Positions 22,761-34,555 of a stretch of 64,000 nucleotides of DNA are shown piece by piece. The first letter of the stretch is position 1. Every line of letters begins with the position of its first letter. The stretch comes from Pholiota molesta. Its lineage: Eukaryota; Basidiomycota; Agaricomycetes; Agaricales; Strophariaceae. The stretch lies in assembly GCA_014925825.1 (NCBI GenBank), contig JACGCK010000116.1:62001-126000 (forward strand), written 5' to 3'. Below the pieces are notes generated by a model that was not told where the DNA came from, did not search any database, and saw only the letters and a program-made list of their open reading frames with translations. The position numbers and the translations under genes are program-made.

Positions 22761-25378
22761 TTACTCAGGTTTGCGAGGGGGCCACATGTAGAAGGTTTCA
22801 GGAATATGATTTGCATCCACCCTGAGCATAATGTCCTTGTCTGTTGGGTTTTCGATCCCATGTCTGCAAAGCAATTTCAAATGAATTCAAACCCAAATTC
22901 CATTCCAAGAAGGCCCCTTGCAAGAAGACCTTGAAAGAAAAACTCACGCTGATTTCACATGCTGCATCAGGGTGGCTTTCGTTCCGCTGTGTGAGCAGTG
23001 CACACATTGAAGAAGATTTGTCCAGGTCGCGGCTATGGCACGTTCCTGCATCTCAATGATTCTTTTTCTTGCCACATCTTCTTCGTTTTCGTTCAAACGC
23101 TCAAGTTTTACGGAACCCTCCTTATGAGTTTTTGAATGAAAGTGAAAGACCTGCAATTGTTCAATGAGTCAAAACAGTGATTCAGAACATGGAAGTAATG
23201 CGAAGACCCACCGCTCCTAGCCAAGTCATGGTTGCGCGGCCTTGTTCCTGACTTCCACATGAAATACATTCGAAGACCGGGTCAAGATCATCCATCATTT
23301 GGGTCGTTGCAGTGAGAGGCTCAAACCCACAGAGCTTGGCGAGAATAGGAACGATTGTAATAGCCGTCTTCGACACAGTGAGCCGGTCAAGCCTATGCGA
23401 TCGATGTTTTTCTTCTGTTAACTTCTCGATGAAGAAGCCATCCCGGCATCCTGTCGGAAACTTGGCCTTTCGTGTGCAGGAATGAAGGATGGCCTCGTTG
23501 TACCGCAAGATTCGCTGCCGCTGCAAACTAGAAAACTTAGTATCGCAATTGGAGCATTGAAAGACTGTGGTCGCAAGGCCAAACACAGTTTCGCGGTCGA
23601 TAACCTCTCCAGGCCTAGACGCAATGATGACCTCCAGAAGTTGGTCGTCGATTCGTCTGATTAGTTGGTTGATGGCGTCGGGATATATCTCGGGGAGTGT
23701 GAGCATCAATCGCTCTTTCATCGACTCCAAAGTAGATGAAGTGTCATTGACGATGTCTTGAATTTTAGCCTCGTGGAGAAAGAGTTCGCTGGCCATTGGG
23801 TACCAGTACCTTTCGGTAGTCGGATATGTCAAAATGTGGTCGTTATGTACCTTCTGCAAAATTGGTAGGCGGTCTTTGAGGAATGCAAGTCTTTCTCGCT
23901 TGAGGCGCCTTTCCTGTACAATCTCCATATATTCGTTGATTTGACCATCTAACCTCACCAATACTTTTTTTGGATTGCATCAGGCTGAAAATTGCAGATG
24001 AAGTAAATAAAACCTTACTGCGGTCTGTAAGCTCTTTTCGGCACATCTTTCGAACCTCCAACTGTTCCTCGAATTTTTCCTCGCTAGGCAGCATCTTGAG
24101 GACTTCCTCATTCCATCCGAGGTAGGCTACACGTTCCGCAATACTTGAAATTTGTTAGACAAGCATAAAGATCAAGAAGGCGGGATGTACTTGTCTAGTT
24201 GTTTTGTTGTCCGTTGCTCAATAAGGAATTGCTGATATTCGGCGTATTCCTTGACCCAAGTCGCGCAACGCCGAGCATGCTATTCAAGACATCAGACATG
24301 TTTGCCACCGAACATGAAGCTCCAGCCTACCTCACATATTGCCTCGTGTTCTTTGCATTTGGATATTACCCAAGAATCTTTCTCTTTGGGATCGGCGATG
24401 TTGTCGTGTGTTTCGCGCCAGAGTATAGCAAACTCCACAAAGTAGTGAGTCACTTTAATACAGTTTGTCAAAGAAACCAGTGAATTAATCTGTTGATTAA
24501 ACTTACACATCTTTTGGGAAAATTCTATTTCTGGTAGGTAGTTATTCAAACCATTGATGGTTCTCATATCTTTATCAGGAAAGTAGATGGAACAACTGAG
24601 ATTTACTGTGAGAACAATAAATTAAGGGTAATCGAGCTTCGAAACTTACTGCTCATCGAGACATCTGTTGCAAATCCGTCGCCTGGCTAACCAAGCGGTA
24701 TGCATGATGGCTAAGTTTCGTCCGCAGTGCTAGAAAAAGATCAGCACAAGATTATTTCAGATTACTGGCAGAAATTGACACAGACGTGGCAGCCTTTTCC
24801 GAAGACCAAATCAGCGCATTGAGGCTCGCTCAAGTCATCAGGGCAATCGGGCATCACAGGAACAATATTGGCGCGAGCCGCTTTCCATACAGAGATAGAC
24901 GAGCGGCTTGTGAATATTGCGCGGAGGTCTTTGCTAGTTCGAGTGAGGTTCACTAAATCTATGGGATTCAGTCGCGAGAAAATCTAAATGTATATCAATG
25001 ATGGAGCTCTGGAGGCAGGCACGAACATGGAATCGACAATGTACTTACCTCAAATACGATATCCAGTGGCATATCTTTCACATCTGCAAGCATACCACGA
25101 ATTCCTCTCACTCTCTTGATTGTAGCTTGTTGACCACCAGCATTCTTCTTGGTAACTTTTCGCTTCTTTCCGCTAGGAAGGTGTTCAGATTCAGTGTCTG
25201 TATTTTCTTGTGTTCAGTCAAATGTTCATAGAAGATAACATCAGAATAAGCCATTAGAGCTCGCCTGCAAGCACACTGACTCTCTAGCTCTCTCTAGGCG
25301 CACCTAGGAATGCGGCCAAATGCCCAAATGGTGCCCGTGACCGGTGATCACTGATTAAGAATACATACCTTTGTTCAT
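22761..25378 (-). CDS. F-box protein with C-terminal zinc-finger-like segments, copy A
   Basis: Probable substrate adaptor of an SCF ubiquitin ligase. The first exon is tiny (MNK plus one base), then DTESEHLPSGKKRK, a basic stretch, and an F-box-type segment MPLDIVFE joined to IFSRLNPIDLVNLTRTSKDLRAIFTSRSS..VW. After that come CHVC and RRRICNRC pairs suggesting metal binding, a helical middle (EERLKRERLAFLKDR-like, then LMLTLPEIYPDAINQLIRRIDDQLLEVI), another C-x2-C (FQCSNC) and a late QCVHCSHSGTK..LMQHVKSAH that resembles a C2H2 finger. It ends FYMWPPRKPE. The layout matches the large agaricomycete F-box family. Around nine introns are required. Copy B at 38.9 kb is very similar, and here the frames stay open through the exons. 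Confidence 0.78.
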
Positions 25379-25737
25379 GGCGACAAACGGGATCTCTCCG
25401 TTGAAATGAGATGACGAAAGAAGCCTGAACGAAAAAATGGGCAGAACCCTGACGGTACGGGGTCAATGTTATGTCAAGACGCGTCGCGTTAACACATTGT
25501 GCGTGATGTGTAACGCGTGACGCATTACCCTTTTGAATTTAAATGTGTACACTGTTACTGTATCCCTAGAAAATTGCGACTGCAACTACTTGATCAGTGT
25601 AATACAGTCAATTTTTGTCATTCCAATTGCAGTCAACAAAACACAACTATATGAACAAACGGGTAAAACCATAGGCATGAAGTACACTGAATGATATATT
25701 TTGATAAAGCCTCCAAAGCAATCCCAGTCCTAGTCGA

Positions 25738-28700
25738 CTATCGCCTGCGTTCGTATCCACGATCCCTGTCTCTTTCGCGCTCGCGTTCCCGAGGCGGGGA
25801 TCTAGGCCTGTCCCTATCCTTATCTCTGTCATCCCGCCCACCACCGCGCGCCAAATGCGGCGGCGGCGATCTGTCGCGTCGCAGATGTGGCGGCGGTGAT
25901 CTGTCGCGTCGCGGCGGCGGCGGCGGCTCGCGCACATTTCGCCCGAGCTCGCGCTCGCGGTGGGGCGGAGGAGACCGGTCACGCGGATCGCGACTGCGGT
26001 CGGCGCCTGCACCGCGCTTCTCGCGCGCTGGAGAAACAGGGCCACCGCGTCCGTAGCCGGTGCCGCGGGGCGGAGGAGAGGGAGGGCGGCGTATCGACGT
26101 GTCGGGCCTTGTGTCCATATCCCTGCCTCGGCCGGCATCGCGGACTTGGCTGCGAGGAGGGGGGATGGGCGAGCGTTCCCTGCCCTTCTCGCCGTGGCGT
26201 GGGGGCGGGGGCGTCCTTGAGCTCGCTCTGTCGTCTGGGCGGCGGTGGCGAGGGGGAGGCGAGCGCGAGTCAACGCGACGGCGCGGAGGGGGCGACGGCG
26301 ACCTGTCCTTGCGGCGCGGCGCAGGCGACCGAGAGTCGGCGCGGCGGCGCGGAGGCGGTGATGGCGATCTGTCCTTGCGACGCGGTGCCGGCGAGCGAGA
26401 GCGCGAGACTGACGCGTCGTCTCGTCGGGCGCGACGCGCGGGCGAGCGCGAACGGCGGCGTCTGGTGCGGCTGTCCTCGGACGAGTCGGAGTCGGAATCG
26501 GAGGAATCAGAAGAGGTATCGGAGGAGTCAGAGTCTGATGAGTCGGAATCGGAAGACGACGACTCTGCTTCGAGCATTGCACGACGCTGTTCCATGATGA
26601 GCTTGGGAGCATTCTGGAATTGAAAACGCATCAATAACTGTTATCATGAATCGAAAATGGAAAGAAAAGCGAACCTTGAGATATTCACGCATGCCTTCGG
26701 TCAAAACACCCAATCCAATACTCGTGAAGTAATTGATTGAGAACCTGGTATTTTTAGGGATGTCCATCGGGAACATGCCAGCGCAGCCCTGCTTGACTTC
26801 AGGATCCTTGAACCTCTCCGCGAGCGTTTTCAAACCCATGCTCTCCATCATCTCCTGCATCATGATCTTGACGAAAATACGACTGCTGCTCGTCGTATCA
26901 TCCTCGTTGATCTTAACGCATTCGAACACCATCCAGGATACCGCGTCCGTGGCCATCATGTGTCCGAAGAAGCGGGCGATGTTGCGCAGACGGTTCGTCT
27001 CGTATCTGTGGATCGTCGTGTAGTAGTTCGTGAATGCCTGCTCGAAAGAATCTGTCCATACGCGGTTGAGCTTGCTGAACCGCTCGCCGATAAGACCGTA
27101 GAACGTTGAGTATGAGCGTTCTTGTGAACAACATTCAATGATCATGTTTACGAGCTCGATCTAATAAAAATGAGCATATGGTAGCATGTTGACTGCAAAT
27201 TATATCTTACCTCTTGCCCTTCATCAAGCTGTACTTTGAGTAGCTTGTGTACGGCTTCTTCATAGTTCAATGCATTCATGATGGTCAAGTAGATAATACG
27301 GCGTAAGTTGACCAGATTGGTTTCTGTCCTATCTTCGATACCCTCTTTGGTCTCAGCGACTACATTGAAAATCAAGTGAGCAGATGTGGGGATGAAAAAA
27401 GAGGAAAAATCGAAATTACCTTCATCTTCGTCTGACTCTTCTTCCTCCTCCTCTGAACCTGATTCCTCATCCGAATCCTCGCCGAGAATCTCGTTTTTAA
27501 TAGCTTTGTATTTTTCTTCGTTCTCAAGGTAGTTGGGATCGAACTTGAAGATGTCTATAATATGGCTGTAAGTTTTCCGCAGTCAAGTGATGAGAAATCA
27601 TGACGTACTCAAGCCCTCCTGGATCTGTAGCTCTTCTTCCAACTGAATTTGATGTGTGATTTGTTCGTCCTCCTCAACCAGGTCAAGACCTTCGGGCAGA
27701 ATTGGGTTGTCCTTGTACTTGTCCTTCCTGACTTGCATGAGGACTTCGATCATGTATTGGACCCTCTGGCTGATCCTTCCCTCGTTCAGCACAGCGCGGA
27801 AGCGTTCGAAGACGGTCGCGTTAGCTTTGGGAGAATTTTCTGCAAGGAAGGCGCCAACTTCGCGGGTGAAGCCGACAGCAATTTCGATGGAGTCGTCGGT
27901 AGGGCGCTCGAGAAGGAGAACGAGAATTTGCAGAGCGATAATTTCATGAGCAACACCTTGATTGACGAGATGGGCGATGAAGGTTGTCGTTGAATGGCAT
28001 ACAATCTAAAAACCTGGGTGTGAGGCGCTGATACAAAGACTGCGAAGAAAGCAGCACGAACCTTGTCATTTCGCTTGAACGACCTTCTGAACTGGCTTAT
28101 AAGCCTTGTGAGGACCAGCTCTCCTATTTGAGGAAGCTTGGTGTTGATGATGGACACGAGGGCAGCAAATACAGGGGTGAAAGGCAAACTAGACGATTGG
28201 GCTTTCATTACGCTCCGTGAAAACAGCCCCCGTCCCCGAATCAGATTCTCCGCGAACAGCTCCGGCACAATAAGCTTGATGTTGGCAATGTTCACCCTGT
28301 TCACGATACCAGTTATGGATTTGCGCAACGCATCCCAGGAGAGACGCTGGTATTCGGGGCTGGTCTTGTCCGAGGACGCGGCAGCCTGCATCGCGCGCAG
28401 GCGCGCAGGGGGTATATAGACGCCTCCCGAGCGGGTGTTGAGCAGCTTTGCGAACTCTGCGCGCTGAGCAGACTCTTTTTCGGCCTCCTTTTTGTCGGCT
28501 TGCGTCTTTGCGACTTCGAGTGCCCTGGAGTCGGCGTCCAGCTCCATGGCGGCGACGCGTGATTCAAGCCTGCCGTCTTTGGCTGGGTTAGGACCATCCG
28601 AGTCGGAGCCCGAGTGCTCAGATGGAGAACGAGCCCGTCGTCGTGAAGCCGGTGGCTCGCCATCGACGCTTGGCGAGGGTGACCTAGAAATGAACTCGAT

Positions 28701-28786
28701 TTGATTACCAAGGTCAAGAAAGAGAGTAAATGGACGTACCTTTTCCTTTTATGCGGAGGAGAGTCCGAACGAGGGGAAGAAGACAT
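25738..28786 (-). CDS. cwc22: Pre-mRNA-splicing factor CWC22 (MIF4G + MA3, RS-rich tail)
   Basis: Spliceosome component that binds eIF4A3 and escorts it to exons in metazoans; in fungi it is required for catalytic activation. MSSSPRSDSPPHKRKR starts the protein. The MIF4G half shows GGVYIPPARLRAMQ, SWDALRKSITGIVNRVNIANIKLIVPELFAENLIRGRGLF, and LISQFRRSFKRNDK joined to a KVCHSTTTFIAHLVNQ-type exon. An acidic linker precedes the MA3 half: NLRRIIYLTIMNALNYEEAVHKLLKV, IIECCSQERSYSTFYGLIGERF and RFSINYFTSIGLG. The C-terminal 250 residues are an unusually long Ser-Asp then Arg-Ser domain with repeats of DRSPSPPPRRR. Six or so introns are present. The opposite-strand reading frames across the RS region are compositional shadows. 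Confidence 0.93.
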
Positions 28787-29039
28787 CCTGCAAGCTTGTT
28801 CGCTGATTCTGACGTTGCTGGTGCAGTACCAGTCACTGCTCGCTCACTGTCAACGTCGATGAACACAGCTTAGCGGGATTTGTACTTGTTTGCCAAACCC
28901 TTGCGAGTCACCTCCGTCGGCACATGACTCCATTGGCTAAATCTAACGTCGAGTCCAAGTCGAGTCTCGACGCGAGTCGACGACCTGGCGGCCTGGCCCT
29001 CGTTCAAATTGACATTATCGTTATTCTAATCCACTGAGG

Positions 29040-29418
29040 TGCTGTAATGATGACCATCAAAGGATCATACATGTACATACGAGACTGTGCCCGAACACCT
29101 TCAAAACACCTTATTAGAAAGTCAAAAATATCACCAGACTCCAGCCTGAGAGTAAGCATTGTTTTATTCGACCGTAAAATCGCCAATCCGCATATTCTCA
29201 TCGACACAGCCGAGGGTCATATACCCGTTCTGACTTCGTCTCTGCAAGAGCTTCCAAATCCAGTGCAACCAGATGTCTCGGACAACATCCTCTCGCGTTG
29301 GCTTCATGACCATGTTGGAGGTCTCCCCACAGTCCTGAATCTGCTCAAACAGCTCGTAATCCTACGCCCCTCTTCGATTACACAAACACCATTTCAGAGA
29401 TACTTTTGGTGCAAATAA
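29040..29418 (+). pseudogene. Metallo-beta-lactamase fragment (LACTB2-like), degraded
   Basis: Encodes ANPHILIDTAEGHIPVLTS, QELPNPVQPDVSDN and HDHVGGLPTVLNLLKQL, matching the N-terminal third of the intact gene at 43.8-45.1 kb. The metal-binding HWHHDH is damaged to RWLHDH, the N-terminal exons coding VVRVLGQNPGKFTLQ are absent, and the frame ends shortly after. It lies directly beside copy 2 of the unknown-family gene, the same neighbour relation seen at 43 kb. Confidence 0.8.
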
Positions 29419-29608
29419 TTCAGAAAACAACCAACAGCTTGATGTTCTCGATGCGTACCTGGGTCAAATAGCGATCTCGTAGTGGGTCATGGGAGAAGCC
29501 CAGCAAGACAACGTGCCGGTGAGCGCTGGGCTTCATCGTATCTGGAGACAGCTGGCGTGAGATCAATAAATTGTGTAACAAGCCAGTTGGGGACTCGCTC
29601 ACACTCAA

Positions 29609-30754
29609 TCACATCCGCGACGTCTTCATGAGCTCAAGCAGGTCATCAGCCATTGGCTGGTCCTTCAGCGGGAAGTGCAAAATATATACATTCCTTTGAC
29701 AACCATTTCGATGTAGCAGAGTTCCTGGAACAGGAATTGGTGGAATTCTATTCCCGGTGTAGAGTGGATCGACAGTAATTGGTTCAACTATATCGAGAAC
29801 GCGTATAACAAGTGTGGGCCCCAGCTCTTTGTGTTCCGGAAGATCGGTTAATTCGAACTGAACCTTGATAGTTCCTACAGAAAGCGAGATCAGTACAAGA
29901 GCGAGGATAAAAGGATAAAATGCCTGACCAGTTAGTGGATATAAGTCACGGTGACTGGTCTGCACTGCGAATGCTTTCCGAGGAAAGAATAGGCGGATCA
30001 ACTTCGCTCGAGTAACATACGTTGACAGACGCTTTGATTGGGCGGAATGGTTCGAAGAGAGAATAATGAGATTTTCGCATATTCCGCGAGTTGTCCAATT
30101 TGTTGATATCGCGGACGAGCTCCTCGTCAATCATATTTTCGGCGCGCAATAACGACAAAAATCCTTCGCATTCTTTATTTTTGACTAGTGCCAGAATTTT
30201 TGGGCCCCACACGTCTCCCCTGGGATCTAGCAAGTCCCGACCATGTTCGAACTCTGCCGCGCTATCGCAGATCCTGAAACGCACACCTGCGTAGAATTCG
30301 GGCCCATCAGGTGGATGATGATGATAATAAAAGAACCCCCTTGTGTTCTCAGGGAAGCGCGGCACCCTATAGAGGCCACCAAGAACTCTGTCTTCATATT
30401 GACATTGCAGCCGCAGCACGCGTCCGTTGATGAGAATGGGCACGAGTGAGTAAGCCTTCCCCGTTAAATCAATGACCTCTTGTCCCACTGTTGACTATCG
30501 TTCAGGTCGTAGAGTAAGCAGCCTGAAAGAACTTGATGAAGAGATATTAGGGCCTTTTTTAGGGTTCTTCTCCGTCGTCGAAGTCTTCGGTAGAATCAGC
30601 ACACTGCGGAGAACGCGCTCAATTTGTGCTAGAAACGCACCGCAAGCATCCTTTTCCCTAAGGCTGTCGTAGGTAGTACCCGTACAGTATGTGCGCATTG
30701 TGTGGGAGCTGGACGAAACCGATAGATGCGAGGACGCAATAGCAGGCTAAGCAT
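29609..30754 (-). pseudogene. Unknown-family gene, copy 2, probably inactivated
   Basis: Closely matches the gene at 20.6-21.8 kb over its full length, in opposite orientation: VPILINGRVLRLQCQYEDRVLGG, GRDLLDPRGDVWGPKILALVKNKECEGF, PEHKELGPTLVIRVLDIVEP and DDLLELMKTS are all present. Relative to copy 1 it has an in-frame TAG just before the GQEVIDL segment and a length difference near FEPF that shifts the frame before the probable intron. These suggest loss of function, unless copy 1 is the one mis-modelled. The ATG at 30754 starts the same Arg-rich leader as in copy 1. Confidence 0.6.
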
Positions 30755-30848
30755 GGCTTCCGATGAGTGTGGCCCAGATGTTCGGTGGGATGGGATTATG
30801 GATGGCAGGTGGATGCAGCATACCCTGCCTACTTAAGTTACAGTACGC

Positions 30849-31042
30849 TCCGCGATGAGCCTGAAAGGCTCATCTTAGGATAAGATAAGACAAGGGGCAG
30901 AACCCATCAATATGTCACTTAGATAATCATTATCAGTGTAAAATCGCTCGATGTAAAAATCCTTTCTTCATCTCTCGAGATTTGGGTTCTGCCATATTTG
31001 AGTCTTTCTGAGTCCTCATAAGTCCTCAGGACAAATTTTTTC
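30849..31042 (+). repeat. Ngaro split direct repeat A1 (left end)
   Basis: Begins TCCGCGATGAGCCTGAAAGG and ends in a run of six T followed by C. It matches 37545-37739 with a single inserted A in an A run. It lies 100 bp ahead of ORF1 and probably carries the element promoter. Confidence 0.92.
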
Positions 31043-31141
31043 ACTCGTCATCTACAATCTCCTCACCATTCTTTCTCTCAAGCCTTTTTTCCTTAAAAAA
31101 TTCCCACTTTCCCGTGATTTTCCCTTATCTGATCGTTATCG

Positions 31142-34100
31142 ATGGCTGATGATATTCCTGTCCCTGGTGGCGGAGACGACACTGGCCCTCCGCAAATTGA
31201 CGAGCAACAACAGGTGCCTCCTTTGAGGACTCACCGCACTCATGTCAGCCAAGATGCCATCGTGCTGTTCAAGACGCTTCCGCTGTACAATAAGCTCGAG
31301 ATCAACAAGAAGATCGAGCTCGAGAACATCGGCCGGGTGAACAAGAGCATTCATCACGCTCTCGACCCTGTCAAATACCCTACTGCGGGATCCGATGCGG
31401 CGTCTTTAATCACCGTCGTCGAGGAAGAACTCGCCGACCTTCTCAATGACAGCATCCGTGATCGCTACAAGGACGTTCTCCCGATTTCCATCGTCAAATG
31501 GATTTCTGACACTCAGAAAGCTCAAGGTGAGCCCCAAGTTTTATCGAAGAGATCTTCTGCGGAGTTGTCTTCGGACGCGCACGCAAAATTGCTCGAGGCA
31601 CGTATTGCTAAGCGTCGCTGTATGACGGGCGACGATATTGTTCCCCGTGAATCCGGGAAGGCGGTGGAATTAATTTTCCCGCAGATTTTATTTGATACCG
31701 AGATCTCGGTTGCCATCCCACTTCCGTTTTTCGTTTATCGTAACATGCGTTACATTATTGACCACTTGGGCTCTTTGCCCATGGTTAAATGCAATCCTTT
31801 GGATGGCACGACAAAGGGCTTTTATATTATTGATGTTGAGAAGCTTTCCGTCACGCTTGGGAAAGAGCTCTCCATTGATTGCAGTGAGTGGGGCCAAGCT
31901 GCCTTCCAGATGCTGCATTTTCATCAGATGCGTGACGTTAAAGGCGCTAGCGGAGGTTTTTCCGTGTGGTACGCGATGCACTTTGACTTTTTCTTTAAAT
32001 TAATAGATCGCGATGAATTTTATTCCGCCTGGAAAGTCTTGGAACTCGAGCTTCGGCAAGAGTTCCGAAGCGAGAAAAAGGCCTTCTGCGCGACGCATTA
32101 TGCAAACGCGTATGCCCTCGTAAAGGCCGAAAAGAAAATTCTGGACAAGGTCCAGGCTCTGCAGGGTCAAGGAAAGCTGGCATCTTCGGATCGCCCTGGC
32201 TACCCACCCCGCAGCGGCGGCAGTAATGGGAAATATTCCCGTCCTGGGAACACGTACACGTCCCCCTCTTCCTTTCCCTCCAGCAGCACGAAGCCTTCCC
32301 TCCCTCCCTGCTGCGTCCTTTGCGGCCAGAGAGGGCACACCGTCTTTACCCACTCAAACGACACAGGCCCCGCCTTCTTCAGCGACGGCAAGCCCACATG
32401 GGCTCGTTTTGTCAATCGTTTCCTCCGCGCCGTCGACAACCGCGAGATCTGCATCAAGTTCAATCTGCGTGGCGAGCGCTCTGCCTGCACCCACGCGAAA
32501 GGCGCCCGAGCACACATCTGCTCTTTTTGCGGCAAAGACTCCCACTTCGCCTTCTCCTGGACCTGCAGAACTTCTCCCCCGACGCTTGAGAATTTCCTCG
32601 CGGCCGCGCAGTCCATTCCCTTGCAGTACACGGATTTCTCATCAACAATAGCACTTCGACCCAATTTCGACCCGTCTCAGCACCTCCATGAAGATATATT
32701 TTCCAAAGTGATTCATCCGTACAACACCGACGCCTTCGAATCTCTTATGCTCAAACACAACATCTCCCACAACTACCCCCTGCTCGTCACGAACCTTCGT
32801 CTTGGTTTCCCTCTCGGCCACATGCCCGATATTCCGGCGACCATCATTCTCCCCAACAACAAATCCTTTTCCGACCACCAAGACGACATCCTAGAGTACC
32901 TCTATAAAGAAGTGCTCGCCGGTCGCATGTCCGGCCCATACTCCAAAAGCGACGTTGAACGCATCCTTCGAGGGCCATTCGTTGCGTCGCCCATCATCGC
33001 CGTCGTCCAACCTCAGTTCGGCGAACCCGACAAGATGCGGATTTGCCGCCACCTCTCCAAAAGCTCCAAAGAGCACCCCTCCGTAAATTCGTTTATCTCG
33101 AAAGAGGATTTCCCTACGAAGTTCGACACCGCGTCGAAGGTCGCCGACATCGTAAGTTTCTTTTCCTGCACTTGCGTGTGCTCTTTTCCTCCTGTACATC
33201 TTTGGATGTCTATACCCATACCCATGTATCACGTCCGAGTTCGCTCGACGTTTGCTATACCGGCTTCATGCCTCATTGATTCCTTTGGGAATCGGGTCTT
33301 CATACCCTCTTATGTGTCTTCATACACCTTGATACTGACGTCATCGTCATCAGATCGCTCATGCGCCCCCCGTACCCAGGCTTGTACCATGGATATTGCA
33401 AAATTCCATCGCACCTGTCCTGTACATCCCTCACACAAGCCTTGGCTCGTCGTTCAGGGCATGCCGGGTGATTTTTATATCGACCATGCCCATCCTTTTG
33501 GTGTATCTTGCGCGAGCAGCAATGCAAGCATGCCGGCCAACTGTACCGTCGACATATTGGAAGCCGAGCGCGTAAATCCGGTTCTCAAATACGAGGACGA
33601 TCTGAAGGCCTTCCGCGTGCCCGTTCCCAACGGACCCTATGTCGATGGTGTGTATTCCTACGATTACGACAAAGCAGAAATGCTTCGTCGCATCGCTCCT
33701 CTTGGCATTCCGTGGCACAAAGACAAGGGCGACGATGCTTTTGTTTTTGTTACGACATTTATCGGCTTCCAGTGGGATATCCCCAACAGAACCGTGAGCC
33801 TGCCCGAGAACAAGCGCACAAAATTCCTTCATCGTGTCCGCCAATTCATCGATCGATTCTCCGGGCATCCATGCATTCTCCTCGATGTTCAGAAGTTACA
33901 TGGCTCGCTTTGCCATGTTGCCTTCGTCTACATGGAAGGCCGCTCACATCTCGCATCCTTGTCCAACTTCGCGAGCACGTTTCCCACTTACAACGAATAC
34001 GCCACCCGCTTCCCACCGCCATCTGTCCTTACCGACCTCAGGTGGTGGCTTGCCACGCTTTCAAAGCCTGATGTACGCCGTGTGCTCCGGCCTCGCGGGC

Positions 34101-34555
34101 CCACTCAAGACCTTGGTCTTTTCGTCGATGCTTCAACATCGTGGGGGATTGGGATTGTTATAGGCGACGAGTGGGCTGCGTTCCACCTCACTCCATCATG
34201 GAAAGTTCCAGGCAGGGATATCTGCTGGCTTGAGACCGTTGCTATCGAGCTTCTGGTTTATTTTCTCGAGTCGCGCCACCTCCACAACATCCGTCTCCTC
34301 ATCCACTCTGATAACAAAGGAACCATCGGCGCTCTAGACAAGGGCCGCAGCCGTAATCACTTTATCAATGCCTCAGTTGGTCGTACGTACGCCGTTCTCC
34401 TCCCTCTTTTTATTACTCCAGATTTCGAATACATTGCCTCGGCCGCTAACCCGGCGGATCCTATCTCGCGCGGAGAATTAGGACCGTCGGCGACGCACAT
34501 GACTCCTTCTTTTACGCTCCCCGACGAGCTCCGTTCCTGTTTTTCTTATGTATAG
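31142..34555 (+). CDS. Ngaro ORF1: Gag-like region, reverse transcriptase and RNase H
   Basis: Open for 1137 codons from ATG (MADDIPVPGGGDD). The N-terminal 380 residues are Gag-like. Two zinc-knuckle-like motifs follow: CVLCGQRGHTVFTH (about residue 390) and ICSFCGKDSHFAFSWTC (about 460). The reverse transcriptase contains the first catalytic Asp in MDIAKFHRTCPV and the YEDD box in LKYEDDLKAF (about 816). RNase H is seen as LFVDASTSWG (about 993), WLETVAIELL, IHSDNKGTI and YIASAANPADPISRG. Residues encoded by about 33150-33380 look unlike protein and have a GTAAGT donor and CCCAG acceptor; removing them joins VADI to ACTMDIAKF, which fits the family better, so an intron is likely even though the frame stays open. 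The stop overlaps the ORF2 start by 8 nt. Confidence 0.88.
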   Translation: MADDIPVPGGGDDTGPPQIDEQQQVPPLRTHRTHVSQDAIVLFKTLPLYNKLEINKKIELENIGRVNKSIHHALDPVKYPTAGSDAASLITVVEEELADLLNDSIRDRYKDVLPISIVKWISDTQKAQGEPQVLSKRSSAELSSDAHAKLLEARIAKRRCMTGDDIVPRESGKAVELIFPQILFDTEISVAIPLPFFVYRNMRYIIDHLGSLPMVKCNPLDGTTKGFYIIDVEKLSVTLGKELSIDCSEWGQAAFQMLHFHQMRDVKGASGGFSVWYAMHFDFFFKLIDRDEFYSAWKVLELELRQEFRSEKKAFCATHYANAYALVKAEKKILDKVQALQGQGKLASSDRPGYPPRSGGSNGKYSRPGNTYTSPSSFPSSSTKPSLPPCCVLCGQRGHTVFTHSNDTGPAFFSDGKPTWARFVNRFLRAVDNREICIKFNLRGERSACTHAKGARAHICSFCGKDSHFAFSWTCRTSPPTLENFLAAAQSIPLQYTDFSSTIALRPNFDPSQHLHEDIFSKVIHPYNTDAFESLMLKHNISHNYPLLVTNLRLGFPLGHMPDIPATIILPNNKSFSDHQDDILEYLYKEVLAGRMSGPYSKSDVERILRGPFVASPIIAVVQPQFGEPDKMRICRHLSKSSKEHPSVNSFISKEDFPTKFDTASKVADIVSFFSCTCVCSFPPVHLWMSIPIPMYHVRVRSTFAIPASCLIDSFGNRVFIPSYVSSYTLILTSSSSDRSCAPRTQACTMDIAKFHRTCPVHPSHKPWLVVQGMPGDFYIDHAHPFGVSCASSNASMPANCTVDILEAERVNPVLKYEDDLKAFRVPVPNGPYVDGVYSYDYDKAEMLRRIAPLGIPWHKDKGDDAFVFVTTFIGFQWDIPNRTVSLPENKRTKFLHRVRQFIDRFSGHPCILLDVQKLHGSLCHVAFVYMEGRSHLASLSNFASTFPTYNEYATRFPPPSVLTDLRWWLATLSKPDVRRVLRPRGPTQDLGLFVDASTSWGIGIVIGDEWAAFHLTPSWKVPGRDICWLETVAIELLVYFLESRHLHNIRLLIHSDNKGTIGALDKGRSRNHFINASVGRTYAVLLPLFITPDFEYIASAANPADPISRGELGPSATHMTPSFTLPDELRSCFSYV

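Larger units (their letters stand above)
20280..25500. repeat. Segmental duplication block A (inverted relative to 38.2-43.6 kb)
   Basis: The block carries, left to right, an unknown-family gene on plus, an HNH-like remnant and an F-box gene on minus. The same order with opposite orientation is found at about 38224-43560. Shared landmarks include the ends: CAAGAGCGTTAGCAGCGCC near 20302 matches, inverted, CAGTAGCGCC near 43540, and GTCAAGACGCGTCGCG near 25474 matches, inverted, 38260-38272. Similarity by eye is high in exons and lower in introns. Each copy has its own deletions, so the event is not very recent. Confidence 0.85.

Noticed and set aside
25887..26623. Long plus-strand open frames opposite the CWC22 RS domain
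   Set aside because: They are the complement of Arg/Ser codon repeats and have no independent splice or motif support.
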